Positions 1 to 10,034 of a stretch of DNA of 64,000 bases are shown piece after piece. The DNA is taken from the NCBI RefSeq assembly GCF_900230255.1, contig NZ_OCNJ01000005.1:124001-188000 (forward strand), written 5' to 3'. The notes under the pieces were generated by a model. That model saw nothing but the letters and a program-made list of their open reading frames with translations, searched no databases and was not told where the DNA came from. The position numbers and the translations under genes are program-made. Within the stretch, counting starts at the first letter, position 1; every line of letters starts with the position of its first letter. The DNA is from Caenispirillum bisanense (lineage in GTDB: Bacteria; Pseudomonadota; Alphaproteobacteria; Rhodospirillales; Rhodospirillaceae).

Positions 1-35
1 CGGGCTTGATGCAGGCCGACGCAACCGCCGGATGA

Positions 36-55
36 GCCCGCCGCAGGCGGCGGGC
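36..55 (-). terminator. possible terminator hairpin after cheA
   Basis: A GC-only inverted repeat (arms 36-44 and 47-55, with two bases between them) lies 14 bases beyond the cheA stop codon. No T-tract follows on the minus strand, so its role as an intrinsic terminator is only inferred from position. Confidence 0.35.
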
Positions 56-68
56 CCGGCAGCAAAGA

Positions 69-3005
69 TCACACGCGGATCGACAGCGTCGACTTGAGCG
101 TCTCGAGCAGCGCGTCGCGGTCGAACTTGGTCACGTAGTCGTCGAAGCCGACCTCGCGGCCGCGCTCGAAGTCCTTCTGCGTCGCATGACTGGACAGGGC
201 GACCAGCGGCGTCTTCGCCCAGCGTGCGTCGGAGCGGATGGTCTCGGCGAAGTGGAAGCCGTCCATGCCCGGCATCTCGATGTCGCTGATGATGGCGTCG
301 AACTCCAGCCCCTGCTCGCGCATGACCAGCGCCCGGTCGGCGCTGTCGACGGCGGTGACCGTGTAGCCGGCCACCGACAGCAGCGGCGTCAGCAGGTTGC
401 GGAAGAACGGGCTGTCGTCCACCAGCAGCACGCGCTTCTTGCCGCCGGCCAGCGACGGCGCCGCCTCGTCGGGGTTGCCGAACCAGTCGCCGAAGGCCTG
501 GGTGAGGTAGTAGCCGGTGTCGATGACGTCGGTCGCCTTCTCGCCGATGATGGCGGTGCCGATGACGCCCATCTTGTCGGCCTTCAGCTCGACCTTCAGG
601 CGGTCCTCGACGATGTCGACGATTTCGTCCACCACCAGGCCCATGCTGCGGTCGCGGTCGGAGAACACCAGCACGGGCTGGCGGCCGTCGCTCGGCATCT
701 CGTAGCGCTCGTTCACCATCACCAGCGGCATCAGCTGGCCGCGGTACTGCACCACCGGGCGACCGTAGGAGTGCTCGATGGTCGCGCAGTCGATCTCTTC
801 CAGGCGCGCCACCAGGGCGAGCGGCACGGCCTTGAGGTCCTTGCCGCCGGCGCGGAACACCAGCAGCGAGGTCTTCTCGTCGCTGTGGGTGTCGTGCGAC
901 GCCTGCGTGTCGGTGGTCTGACCGCCGCCCAGGCCCATCTCGCCGGTGGCGGTGGCGATGCCGTTGGGGTCGAGGATCATGATCACCGAGCCGTCACCGA
1001 GGATGGTGTTGCCCGAGAACATGGTGATGTGACGCAGGATCGGCGCCACCGGCTTGACGACGATTTCCTCGGTGTCGAACACGCGGTCGACGATGATGCC
1101 GAAGGTATAGGTGCCGACCTGGGTGACGACGATGAAGGTCTCGGCCGAATCGCTGCCCGCCACGTGGGCGCCGCCGATCTTGCCGGCGGTCTTCTTCACC
1201 GGCTTGCCGTCCTCGGCGTCGATGAGGGCCTCGACTTCCTCGTGCACGCTGGTCTTGCGCAGCTTCAGCAGGTTGCCGAGGCTGACCAGCGGCAGCAGGC
1301 GGTCGCGCAGGCGCAGCACCGGGGCGTTCGAGATCATCTCGATGCCGGTTTCGCTGTTCTTGGTCACGCGCACCAGCTCTAGCACGCTGATCTGCGGGAT
1401 GGCGAAGCGCTCGGACGCGCATTCGACGATCAGCGCCGACACGATGGCCAGCGTCAGCGGGATCTTGATGGTGAAGGTGGAGCCGCGGCCCCACTGGGTC
1501 TTCAGCTCGATGGTGCCGCCGATCTTCTCGATGTTGGTGCGCACCACGTCCATGCCGACGCCGCGGCCGGAGACGCTCGTCACCTTCTCGGCGGTGGACA
1601 GGCCGGCCTTGAAGATGAACTGGGCGATCTGCTGGTCGCTCATGTTGTCGATCTCGGCCTCGGTGGCGAGGCCGTTCATGATCGCCTTGTCGCGGATCTT
1701 CTGCAGGTTGAGGCCGCGGCCGTCGTCGGAGATCTCGATGATGATGTGACCGCCCTCGTGGTAGGCGTTCAGCTTCACCACGCCCACTTCCGGCTTGCCG
1801 GCGGCGATGCGGCCTTCGGTGTCCTCGAGCCCGTGGTCCGCCGAGTTGCGCACCATGTGGGTCAGCGGGTCCTTGATCAGCTCCAGCACCTGGCGGTCGA
1901 GTTCGGTCTCGGCGCCGTACATCTGCAGGTCGATCTTCTTGCCCATTTCGATGGACAGGTCGCGCACGATACGCGGCAGCTTGGCCCAGGCGTTGCCGAT
2001 GGGCTGCATGCGCGTCTTCATCACCCCTTCCTGCAGGTCGGAGGTGATGTGGCTGAGGCGCTGCAGGGGGGCGGCGAACTCGCTGTCGTCGCGGCCGCGC
2101 ACCATCTGCAGCAGCTGGTTGCGGGTCAGCACCAGCTCGGACACCAGCGTCATGAGGTTTTCGAGCAGGTCGACGTTGACGCGGATGGACTGCGACGCGA
2201 CGGAGCTCTCGCTGCCCTTCTTCTCGGCGGCGGGCGGCGCTTCGGCCTTGGCCGGGGCGGCCTTGGCGACGGGCGCCGGCGGCTTGGCGGCGGCGGCCGG
2301 GACGGACGGCGCGGGCGCCGGCGGCGCGGCCTTGGCGGCGGCTTCGGCGGCCTTGCGCTCGCGCTCGGCCTCGGCGGCCAGTTCGGCCTGCAGCTCCGCC
2401 TCGGTGGCGGCGCGCTTGCCGGCGGCCTGGGCGGCTTCCACCTCGGCCAGCAGTTCGGCGGCCACCGGGAAGCCCTGGTCGGAGACCTTGGGGCCGGACG
2501 CGCCGGCGCCGGTGGTCGCCTGCTCGAACTCGGCCAGCAGTTCGGCGGCCACCGGGAAGCCCTGGTCGGACACCACCGGACCGGCCGACGCGGCGGCGGG
2601 CGCGGCGGCGACCGCGGCCTCCAGCTTGCCCTCGGCGGCGGCGTTGAGCTGGACCTTGAGGTCCTCGTCGGTGCCCTCGGGCTCCTGCTCGGTCTTTTCC
2701 AGGTGCGTCAGGATTTCCTTGATGCGGTCGATGGAGCACAGGATCAGCGTCACCGCCGCCGGAGTCACTTCCAGTTCGCCGTCGCGGAACTTGCCGAGCA
2801 CGTTCTCGCCGGCGTGCGCCAGGCTTTCCAGGCGCGGCAGGCCGAGGAAGCCGCAGGTGCCCTTGATGGTGTGAACGAGGCGGAAGATGTTGGAGAGGAT
2901 GTCCCGGTCGTTCGGGTTCTGCTCCAGATTCACGAGTTCCACGTCGAGCGTGGCGAGGCTTTCCGACGTTTCCGTGAGGAATTCGCTGAGCAGGTCGTCC
3001 ATCAT
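69..3005 (-). CDS. cheA: hybrid chemotaxis histidine kinase CheA (Hpt-kinase-CheW-CheW-REC)
   Basis: This 978-residue protein has the CheA layout. It starts with an Hpt domain whose phospho-acceptor His45 lies in LVHTIKGT. An Ala/Pro-rich linker of about 160 residues follows, then the dimerisation helices (VSELVLTRNQLL) and a HATPase with N-box MVRNSADHGLED and G-boxes DDGRGL and GRGVGMDVV. After these come two CheW-like SH3 regions and a C-terminal receiver (LLVDDSPF, acceptor Asp in ISDIEMPGMDG). It should autophosphorylate in receptor arrays and pass phosphate to CheY/CheB-type regulators. The receiver may act as a sink or feedback element. The linker carries an exact 15-residue repeat (VSDQGFPVAAELLAE at 145-159 and 174-188). 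Other che genes, if present, lie left of the window. The start has two consecutive Met codons, and GGGAGA just upstream fits a ribosome site. The family call is secure, but which chemosensory system it serves is unknown. Confidence 0.95.
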   Translation of the reverse strand: MMDDLLSEFLTETSESLATLDVELVNLEQNPNDRDILSNIFRLVHTIKGTCGFLGLPRLESLAHAGENVLGKFRDGELEVTPAAVTLILCSIDRIKEILTHLEKTEQEPEGTDEDLKVQLNAAAEGKLEAAVAAAPAAASAGPVVSDQGFPVAAELLAEFEQATTGAGASGPKVSDQGFPVAAELLAEVEAAQAAGKRAATEAELQAELAAEAERERKAAEAAAKAAPPAPAPSVPAAAAKPPAPVAKAAPAKAEAPPAAEKKGSESSVASQSIRVNVDLLENLMTLVSELVLTRNQLLQMVRGRDDSEFAAPLQRLSHITSDLQEGVMKTRMQPIGNAWAKLPRIVRDLSIEMGKKIDLQMYGAETELDRQVLELIKDPLTHMVRNSADHGLEDTEGRIAAGKPEVGVVKLNAYHEGGHIIIEISDDGRGLNLQKIRDKAIMNGLATEAEIDNMSDQQIAQFIFKAGLSTAEKVTSVSGRGVGMDVVRTNIEKIGGTIELKTQWGRGSTFTIKIPLTLAIVSALIVECASERFAIPQISVLELVRVTKNSETGIEMISNAPVLRLRDRLLPLVSLGNLLKLRKTSVHEEVEALIDAEDGKPVKKTAGKIGGAHVAGSDSAETFIVVTQVGTYTFGIIVDRVFDTEEIVVKPVAPILRHITMFSGNTILGDGSVIMILDPNGIATATGEMGLGGGQTTDTQASHDTHSDEKTSLLVFRAGGKDLKAVPLALVARLEEIDCATIEHSYGRPVVQYRGQLMPLVMVNERYEMPSDGRQPVLVFSDRDRSMGLVVDEIVDIVEDRLKVELKADKMGVIGTAIIGEKATDVIDTGYYLTQAFGDWFGNPDEAAPSLAGGKKRVLLVDDSPFFRNLLTPLLSVAGYTVTAVDSADRALVMREQGLEFDAIISDIEMPGMDGFHFAETIRSDARWAKTPLVALSSHATQKDFERGREVGFDDYVTKFDRDALLETLKSTLSIRV

Positions 3006-3213
3006 TTCTCTCCCGTTGCACGGCCGTCTTCGGACGGCCGCACGGCGCTTCTTCCGCAGCGGTTCCCCCAGCGGCCGGCCGGCCGCCCGCCTTACCCTTC
3101 TGGGCCGAGACGGAATGGGGACATCCTTGTCGTTCGGAGGTGAACGCTACCACTTCTCGGCAGGGCATAGAAGCGCTCATTGCGCATCCGGAGGCAGCCG
3201 AACGGCGCGGGAC

Positions 3214-3840
3214 TCAGCCCTGCGGGAGAACGATGGCGGCGGTACTACCGGACGCGGTGGCGGCCACCTCCACGGTGCCGCCGAGCCGACGTCCGAGCGC
3301 CCCGGTCAGCCATGCCTGCACGGTACGCGGGCCGAGTCCGTCGGTGCGACCGGCCACCGCCTCGACCATGGCCGGCTCCAGCCGCGGCGCCCGCCCTTCG
3401 GCAGCGGCGGCGAGGCGGTCGCCCTGCACCTCCACCACCAGGGTCGCCGGCGCCACGGCCGTCTCCGTCGCCAGCAGGGCCAGGTTGAGCAGCAGCCGCA
3501 GCGGCTCCGGCGCCAGGGCGGTCAGGGCGTCGCGCGGCGGCAGCGTCACGGCGCAGCGCGCCCCGGCCCAGGCGGACAACTGGCGCGGCAGGTCGCCCGG
3601 TTCCACCGCCCCGGCGAGGCCGAAGGCCGCCCGCAGGGTGCGCAGGCGCAAGGACGCGCCGGCAGCGCTGCCGGTCAGCAGGCCGAGCGCCTCGGCGTCG
3701 ATCATGGCGGGGTCGTCGCCCAGCAGTTCCGCCCCGTTGGCGACGGCCCCGACGGGCCCCGCCATGTCGTGGCACAGGCGGGTGGCGATCAGGGCGGCGA
3801 GGTCGAGCGGGTCGAGCCCGCCATCCGGTTCGGCGCTCAT
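3214..3840 (-). CDS. chpT: ChpT-like histidine phosphotransferase
   Basis: The predicted 208-residue protein begins with a DHp-like helix, ALIATRLCHDMAGPVGAVAN, with the likely phospho-acceptor at His24 in the RLxHD motif. It ends with a degenerate HATPase-like fold (LGPRTVQAWLTGALGRRLGG) that lacks clear ATP-binding G-boxes. This matches the HPTransfase family. In alphaproteobacteria ChpT relays phosphate from CckA to CtrA and CpdR in cell-cycle and motility control. Its position about 200 bases downstream of cheA on the same strand suggests a link to motility, although phosphotransfer from this CheA is not established. I chose the Met at 3840 because the family homology begins right after it. 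A DUF3553 gene diverges upstream. An AT-rich patch near 3872-3890 is the likely promoter area, but I could not assign boxes. Confidence 0.8.
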   Translation of the reverse strand: MSAEPDGGLDPLDLAALIATRLCHDMAGPVGAVANGAELLGDDPAMIDAEALGLLTGSAAGASLRLRTLRAAFGLAGAVEPGDLPRQLSAWAGARCAVTLPPRDALTALAPEPLRLLLNLALLATETAVAPATLVVEVQGDRLAAAAEGRAPRLEPAMVEAVAGRTDGLGPRTVQAWLTGALGRRLGGTVEVAATASGSTAAIVLPQG

Positions 3841-3955
3841 TCCGTGGGATACCCCCTCGCGGTGGTGACGTTGGCATTTATATGAAGAGAACGGACCCGA
3901 GCCGCCGAGGGTAACGCGCGAGCGGCAGCGGTCAAGGCATGGAAGGATACGGCGC

Positions 3956-4150
3956 ATGTTCACCGACTTCGTTCCCGGCGTCTTCGTCACCCACCCCGGC
4001 GAACCCGACTGGGGCATCGGGCAGGTGCAGTCGGCGGTCGGCCACCGGGTGACCGTCAACTTCGAGAACGCCGGCAAGCGCACCATCAACACCGGGGTGA
4101 TCGATCTGCGTGTCGTCACCGAGGACGAAACCACCCTGCCCCACCATTGA
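3956..4150 (+). CDS. DUF3553 small protein
   Basis: This 64-residue protein reads as one compact domain with a VTHPGEPDWGIGQVQS core and a VTVNFENAGKR strand region, as in DUF3553. The fold looks like a small SH3/Tudor-like barrel, similar to the accessory segment found in some UvrD-like helicases. That resemblance is from memory and no function is proven. AAGGA sits about nine bases before the ATG. It diverges from chpT, and an unrecognised small gene follows. Confidence 0.75.
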   Translation: MFTDFVPGVFVTHPGEPDWGIGQVQSAVGHRVTVNFENAGKRTINTGVIDLRVVTEDETTLPHH

Positions 4151-4238
4151 CGCCAGCCCTTCCGCCATCCGGAGGGTGATCCGGGCCGCCGCCCGGCGCG
4201 TTCGAAAGACGAGACCGTCCACTGCAGGAGCGTGCCCG

Positions 4239-4556
4239 ATGCCGGCCCAGATCATCGACTTCACCTCCGTCCGCCTGCTCCGCCGCCTGGACACCTTGCG
4301 CGGCAGCAACGATGCCCTGCAGGCCCTGGCGCGCGATCAAGTGCGGGCCTGCCGGCAGGCGGAGCAGCGCCTGGGTGATCTGCACCACGACCTGACCACC
4401 TTCGTGCGCCGCCTGGACGAGCACCGCACCCGCTGCGACCACACCGCCCGCCGCCTGCGTCGCAGCGTCGAGGCGCTGGAGAGCGGCGACGTCGACCGCA
4501 TGATCGCCGCCCGCGACGATCTGCGCCGTCACATGGCCCACCGCCGGCCGATGTAG
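4239..4556 (+). CDS. hypothetical helical protein
   Basis: I do not recognise this 105-residue protein. It is Arg/His-rich and almost entirely helical by eye, with heptad-like patterning from about residue 20 to 100 (LHHDLTTFVRRLDEHRTRC, then TARRLRRSVEAL), so a coiled coil or helical hairpin is likely. There is no signal peptide or membrane segment. The start at 4239 is preceded by AGGAG at a good distance. An upstream in-frame extension would run into the end of the DUF3553 gene and lacks a comparable ribosome site. Codon use is as GC-biased as the neighbours. Confidence 0.55.
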   Translation: MPAQIIDFTSVRLLRRLDTLRGSNDALQALARDQVRACRQAEQRLGDLHHDLTTFVRRLDEHRTRCDHTARRLRRSVEALESGDVDRMIAARDDLRRHMAHRRPM

Positions 4557-4628
4557 GCGGCTCTTCCGGTCCGGCGGTCCGTTTGTTACAAGGTCCGATC
4601 GACCGTTCCTGACCGCGAGGACCCCGCC

Positions 4629-5645
4629 ATGACCGCCACCGCGCGGACCATCACCCTGTTCCGCGCCGACGTGCCGGAAAGCCGTCATCCCATGATGGGC
4701 GTCGTGTGCGACGCCGCCGGCACCGTGGTGCGGGCCTGGGGCGCCGACCCGCACGCCATGGTGTTCCCGCGCTCCGCCCTGAAGCCGCTGCAGGCCCTGC
4801 CGCTGGTGGAAAGCGGCGCCGCCGACGCCTTCGCCGTCAGCGATGCGGAACTGGCGCTCGCCTGCGCCTCGCACAACGGCCTGCCCATGCATGTGGAGCG
4901 GGTGGCGGCATGGCTCGATCGCATCGGCTGCACCGTCGACGACCTGGAATGCGGCGCCCACGACCCCTACGACGCCGGCGCCACCCGCACCATCTACGAG
5001 CACCACGACAAGCCGAGCGCCCTGCACAACAACTGCTCGGGCAAGCACACCGGCATGCTGACGGTGTGCCGTCACCTCGGCCTGCCGACCAAGGGCTATT
5101 CCGACGCCCATCATCCGCTGCAGCAGCGCATCCTGACCACCTACGCCGAGACCAGCGGCACGCCGGAAGCGGCCATGCCGGTCGGCATCGACGGCTGCTC
5201 GCTGCCCGCCGCCGCCATGCCGCTGTCGGGCCTCGCCACCGCCATGGCCCGCTTCGCCGACCCCGACGGCCGCTTCGCGCCGGCCCGCGCCGAGGCCGCC
5301 CGCCGCCTGTGCCGCGCCTGGGCGGCGCACCCGGAACTGGTGGCCGGGCCCAACACCTTCAACACCGACGCCATGGTGCTGAGCGGCAATCGCGTGCTGC
5401 TGAAGCGCGGCGCCCAGGGCGTCTATGGCGGCTGCGTGCCGGAAAAGGGCCTCGGCTTCGCCATCAAGGCGGAAAGCGGCAATTCCGTCGCCGCCGACGC
5501 CATGACCGCAGTCGTGATGCGGGAACTCGGCTTGGTGGACGACGAAGTGTGGAAAAAGATGGTGGATCTGCCATACTTCCGGGAGACAAGTTGGCGCGGC
5601 CTGCCCGCCGGCACCTATCGGCCGGAGGACGGCTGGCCCGCCTGA
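4629..5645 (+). CDS. L-asparaginase, Rhizobium etli type (asparaginase_II family)
   Basis: The 338-residue product matches the family of the inducible, thermolabile R. etli L-asparaginase, which hydrolyses asparagine to aspartate and ammonia and is unrelated to E. coli AnsA/AnsB. The characteristic residues are visible: the Ser49-x-x-Lys52 pair in PRSALKP, Ser81 in ASHNG, and the zinc-site residues Cys136 and Lys139 in HNNCSGKH with Cys190 in GIDGCS. These sit one position later than Ser48, Lys51, Ser80, Cys135, Lys138 and Cys189 of the R. etli enzyme as I recall its published numbering. Full length is preserved. There is no signal peptide, so it is cytoplasmic. It stands alone between an unknown small gene and a sensor kinase gene. 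Confidence 0.88.
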   Translation: MTATARTITLFRADVPESRHPMMGVVCDAAGTVVRAWGADPHAMVFPRSALKPLQALPLVESGAADAFAVSDAELALACASHNGLPMHVERVAAWLDRIGCTVDDLECGAHDPYDAGATRTIYEHHDKPSALHNNCSGKHTGMLTVCRHLGLPTKGYSDAHHPLQQRILTTYAETSGTPEAAMPVGIDGCSLPAAAMPLSGLATAMARFADPDGRFAPARAEAARRLCRAWAAHPELVAGPNTFNTDAMVLSGNRVLLKRGAQGVYGGCVPEKGLGFAIKAESGNSVAADAMTAVVMRELGLVDDEVWKKMVDLPYFRETSWRGLPAGTYRPEDGWPA

Positions 5646-5709
5646 CAGGGGTGCGACGGCCGAGTATTGGGGCGCGGCCGCGCGCTCCCACCCGGCTGGG
5701 GGACGGGCC

Positions 5710-7206
5710 ATGCAGGACGCGGCAGCGACGCCGACGCCCGATCCATACGATCTGCTGCCGGACCCGGTGCTGCGGCTCGATCCGGCGGGGCGGGTGACGA
5801 GTGCCAACCGCGCCGCCGCCGCCCTCGGGGTGATGCCCGGCCTCTCCTTTCTCGACTGCCTGCGCGCCGACGACCGCACCGCGAGCGAAGCCGCCCTGCG
5901 CCTCGCCCTGCCCTTCGACGCGCGCTTCGCCACCCTGCCCGAACGCTGGTGGTGGCTGCGCCCGACGGCCGCGGCCTGCGGCGGCACGGTGGTGATCGGC
6001 GCCGACGTCACCTCACGGCGGGCCGGTGAACGGTCGGGCCGGCGCAACGCCGTCGAACACGTGCTGACGGCGCTGGACGAGATCCACGACGCCTTCGTCA
6101 TCTACGACCGTGACGGCCGGCTGGTGGTGTGCAACCGCCGCTTCCGCGCGCTCTACGGCTACACCGAGGAGGAAGCGCGGCCCGGCGTGCACTTCCGCGA
6201 GCTGGGCGAGATCGACGTGCGCCGCGGCAACGTCATCGTCGGCGACGGCGAGGGCATGGAGGGCTACCTCGAGCGCAAGGCCGAATACCGCCGCCGCCTC
6301 ACCGGCACCTTCGACGTGCTGCTGAAGGACGGCCGCTGGATCCAGACCCGCGACCGCCGCATGCCCGACGGCGGCTTCGTCTCCATCCAGACCGAGGTCA
6401 CCGAAAGCCGCCGCGCCGAAGCCGCCCTGAAGGCCGCCAAGGACGCCGCCGAGGCCGCCCTGCGCGACGTCGAGGCGGCCAATGCGCAGCTCGGCCAGTT
6501 CGCCTACGTCGCCAGCCACGACCTGCGCGAGCCGCTGCGCATGGTCATCAGCTACCTGGATCTGCTGCAACGCCGCCACGCCGGTGCCCTGGCGCCGGAG
6601 GCGCTGGAGTTCATGACCCACGCCCGCGACGGCGCCCAGCGCATGAACCAGCTGCTGCTCGACCTGCTGGCCTACAGCCGCGTCGGACGCGGCGGGGACG
6701 CGCCGGCCGAGGTGGCGGTGGCGCAGGTGCTGGGGGCGGTGGCCGCCAACCTGGAACTGGCGCTGCGGGAAAGCGGCGGCGCCCTGGTCCTGCCCGAGGC
6801 GGTGCCCGCGGTGGTGGGCGCGCGGCCGGAGTTGGTGAGCCTGTTCCAGAACCTCATCGGCAACGCCCTGAAGTACCGCCACCCGGACCGCCCGCCGCGG
6901 GTGGAGGTGACGGCCGAAGCCGACCCGGCGGCCGGGCGGGCGGTGTTCCGCGTCGCCGACAACGGCATCGGCATCGAGCCGCGCTTCCACGAGCGCATCT
7001 TCCAGATCTTCCAGCGCCTGCACCCGCGCGGGCGGTACGAGGGCACGGGCATCGGCCTCGCCCTGTGCCGGCGCATCGTCGAGCACCACGGCGGCACCAT
7101 CCGGGTCGAGTCCGAGCCGGGCGCGGGCAGCACCTTCACGGTCGCGCTGCCGCTGGCCGGCCCCCGCCCGAAGCGATCGGCGGCGGACGAACTGCTGGGC
7201 GCCTGA
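5710..7206 (+). CDS. PAS-domain sensor histidine kinase
   Basis: This 498-residue kinase has no membrane segment, so it is probably cytoplasmic. An N-terminal PAS-like region (about 10-105) is followed by a clearer PAS/PAC module (about 120-235; DAFVIYDRDGRLVVCNRRF). A short coiled coil then leads to the HisKA helix with phospho-acceptor His270 in VASHDLREPLR. The HATPase carries NLIGNALKYRH, DNGIGIEP and EGTGIGLALCRRIVEHHGG. The kinase core resembles phytochrome-type and light- or redox-responsive PAS kinases, but the ligand cannot be read from sequence. No response regulator is encoded nearby, so it is an orphan. The gene begins 64 bases after the asparaginase stop and converges on the methylthioadenosine operon. 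Confidence 0.85.
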   Translation: MQDAAATPTPDPYDLLPDPVLRLDPAGRVTSANRAAAALGVMPGLSFLDCLRADDRTASEAALRLALPFDARFATLPERWWWLRPTAAACGGTVVIGADVTSRRAGERSGRRNAVEHVLTALDEIHDAFVIYDRDGRLVVCNRRFRALYGYTEEEARPGVHFRELGEIDVRRGNVIVGDGEGMEGYLERKAEYRRRLTGTFDVLLKDGRWIQTRDRRMPDGGFVSIQTEVTESRRAEAALKAAKDAAEAALRDVEAANAQLGQFAYVASHDLREPLRMVISYLDLLQRRHAGALAPEALEFMTHARDGAQRMNQLLLDLLAYSRVGRGGDAPAEVAVAQVLGAVAANLELALRESGGALVLPEAVPAVVGARPELVSLFQNLIGNALKYRHPDRPPRVEVTAEADPAAGRAVFRVADNGIGIEPRFHERIFQIFQRLHPRGRYEGTGIGLALCRRIVEHHGGTIRVESEPGAGSTFTVALPLAGPRPKRSAADELLGA

Positions 7207-7226
7207 CCCGCGGCGTCGGCGCCGGT

Positions 7227-7922
7227 CTATTCGGCGGCGACCCGCGCTCCGCCGGCCGCCAGGGGCCGGCCGTAGGTCTTGAACTTCTCCAGCACCCGGT
7301 CCATCTCCGCAGCGTCGAGCAGCGGCGGGTCGCGGGTGATCTGCAGGATGCGCCAGTACTGCTCGGCCAGTTCCTCCAGCTCCACCGACAGCTTCAGGGC
7401 CTTCTGTGCCGTCTCGCCGACCACGATCATGCCGTGGTGGGCGAGCAGGCAGGCCTTGCGCCCCTCCAGCGCCGCCAGGGCGTGGTCCGACAGGGCCTGC
7501 GTGCCGAAGGTGGCGTAGGGGGCGCAGCGCACGTCGTGGCCGCCCGCCGCCGCCACCATGTAGTGGAACGACGGGATGCCCATGCCGAGGCAGGCGAGCG
7601 TGGTGCAGAAGGGCGCATGGGTGTGCACCACGCAGCCCACTTCCGGGCGGCCCTGCAGGATGTCGCGGTGGAAGCGCCATTCGCTCGACGGGGCCCGCTC
7701 GCCGCCGAAGTGGCCGTCCATCTCCATCAGCACCATGTCGGCGGGCTTGAGCAGGTGCGGCTCGACGCCCGAGGGGGTGACGAGGAAACGGTCCTCGTCC
7801 ACCCGCAAGGAGGCGTTGCCGGCAGTGCCGCGGTTGAGCCCCTTGCGGACGAGGCCGGTGGCGAGGTCGACGAGCTGGTTGCGCAGGGCGAGCAGGGACA
7901 CGGGCGCTCCTCTCGGGGTCAT
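7227..7922 (-). CDS. ald2: class II aldolase, probable 5-(methylthio)ribulose-1-phosphate aldolase
   Basis: The 231-residue protein belongs to the class II aldolase/adducin family, with GTAGNASLR (31-40), SSEW (79-82, likely catalytic Glu81), zinc ligands His100 and His102 in VVHTHAP, and the AHHG site (161-164). The family includes fuculose-1-phosphate aldolase and the MtnB dehydratase. The gene is third in a run mtnP-mtnA-aldolase, and its start overlaps the mtnA stop in an ATGA tetranucleotide, implying coupled translation. In Rhodospirillum rubrum the same order encodes the DHAP shunt, in which Ald2 splits methylthioribulose-1-phosphate into dihydroxyacetone phosphate and 2-(methylthio)acetaldehyde. 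No mtnC, mtnD or mtnK is adjacent, which favours aldolase over MtnB dehydratase. Family assignment is secure and the exact reaction is inferred from context. Confidence 0.8.
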   Translation of the reverse strand: MTPRGAPVSLLALRNQLVDLATGLVRKGLNRGTAGNASLRVDEDRFLVTPSGVEPHLLKPADMVLMEMDGHFGGERAPSSEWRFHRDILQGRPEVGCVVHTHAPFCTTLACLGMGIPSFHYMVAAAGGHDVRCAPYATFGTQALSDHALAALEGRKACLLAHHGMIVVGETAQKALKLSVELEELAEQYWRILQITRDPPLLDAAEMDRVLEKFKTYGRPLAAGGARVAAE

Positions 7923-9031
7923 TCGGCCGCCGCGGCGGCGGCGGCGAGGTCGGGGAACAGGCCGGCGAGGCCCTCACGGGTGGCGGGGCAGACGCCGCGT
8001 TCGGTGACCAGCGCGGTGACGTAGCGCGCCGGGGTGACGTCGAAGCCCCAGTTGCCGCACGGGCTGCCCTCGGGCGTGACGGTCACCGCGACGATGTCGC
8101 CGGCGGCGGTGCGGCCGGTGACGACGGAGACTTCCTCGCCCGCCCGCTCCTCGATGGGGATTTCCTTCAGGCCGTCGGAGATGGACCAGTCGACGGTCGG
8201 GCTCGGCAGCGCGACGTAGAAGGGCACGCCGTTGTCGTGGGCGGCCAGCGCCTTCAGGTAGGTGCCGATCTTGTTGCAGACGTCGCCCGTCGCCGTGGTG
8301 CGGTCGGTGCCGACGATGCACAGGTCCACCATGCCGTGCTGCATGAGGTGGCCGCCGACGTTGTCGACGATGACCGTGTGCGGCACGCCGTGCTGGTTCA
8401 GCTCCCACGCCGTCAGGCTGGCGCCCTGGCTGCGCGGACGGGTCTCGTCGACCCACACGTGGACCGGGATGCCGGCGTCGTGGGCCTTGTAGATGGGGGC
8501 GAGCGCCGTGCCCCAGTCCACCGTCGCCAGCCAGCCGGCGTTGCAGTGGGTGAGGACGTTCAGGCGACCGGTGGCGCCCTTCTTCTCCCACGCGGCACGG
8601 AACAGGCCGAGGCCGTGGTCGCCGATGGCTTCGTTGATGGCGACGTCGTCGTCGCAGATGGCCGCCGCCCGCGCCCAGGCCGCCGCGGCGCGCTCGGCCG
8701 CCGGCAGCGGGCGCAGGGTGCGCAGCATGTCGGCCAGCGCCCAGCGCAGGTTCACCGCCGTCGGGCGGGTGGCGTAGAGACGGTCGTGAGCGGCCTGCAG
8801 GGCGGCGTCGGAGGCGTCGTCGCGCATGGCGAGCGCCATGCCGTAGGCCGCGGTGGCGCCGATCAGCGGCGCGCCGCGCACCAGCATGTCCTTGATCGCC
8901 ACCGCCGCGTCCTCCATAGAGCGCAGCGTGGTGGTGACGAAGGCGTGCGGCAGCCTGGTCTGGTCGATGATCTCGACGCTGCCGTCGGCGTTCGGCCAGA
9001 TGGTGCGGGTCGGCGTGCCGTTGACCTTCAT
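7919..9031 (-). CDS. mtnA: S-methyl-5-thioribose-1-phosphate isomerase
   Basis: The predicted 370-residue enzyme converts 5-methylthioribose-1-phosphate to 5-methylthioribulose-1-phosphate. Family motifs are intact: [13 protein letters not shown] near the N-terminus, NLRWAL, the catalytic Cys loop [28 protein letters not shown], and [18 protein letters not shown] with the catalytic Asp. It resembles eIF-2B alpha subunits in fold, but these residues mark it as MtnA. It lies 14 bases after mtnP and overlaps the aldolase start by four bases, so the three genes should be co-transcribed. The chosen Met is preceded by AAGGAGAA on the minus strand. The Ala-rich tail is unremarkable. Confidence 0.95.
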   Translation of the reverse strand: MKVNGTPTRTIWPNADGSVEIIDQTRLPHAFVTTTLRSMEDAAVAIKDMLVRGAPLIGATAAYGMALAMRDDASDAALQAAHDRLYATRPTAVNLRWALADMLRTLRPLPAAERAAAAWARAAAICDDDVAINEAIGDHGLGLFRAAWEKKGATGRLNVLTHCNAGWLATVDWGTALAPIYKAHDAGIPVHVWVDETRPRSQGASLTAWELNQHGVPHTVIVDNVGGHLMQHGMVDLCIVGTDRTTATGDVCNKIGTYLKALAAHDNGVPFYVALPSPTVDWSISDGLKEIPIEERAGEEVSVVTGRTAAGDIVAVTVTPEGSPCGNWGFDVTPARYVTALVTERGVCPATREGLAGLFPDLAAAAAAAE

Positions 9032-9045
9032 GCGTCGGTTCTCCT

Positions 9046-9933
<888 letters not shown>

Positions 9934-10034
9934 GGGACCTCCCCTCGCTGCGCATGGACCGGCGCGCCGGCGGCCTCTGGACAGGGCCGGGGACCGCGGC
10001 GCGCGCCCTGGTGTTTTAGCCGCCCGCCCCGCGC

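Noticed and set aside
1746-3143. Long open frames on the plus strand opposite cheA
   Set aside because: They are antisense to a gene with full CheA homology, rich in Gly/Arg/His, and have no family motifs; they result from high GC3.
4116-6101. A 661-codon minus-strand frame across the asparaginase and kinase genes
   Set aside because: It spans several unrelated genes, is low in complexity and has no homology; it is a mirror of GC-rich codons.
7227-7922. MtnB dehydratase
   Set aside because: The class II aldolase fold allows it, but mtnC and mtnD are absent and the operon order matches the R. rubrum DHAP shunt; kept as an alternative only.
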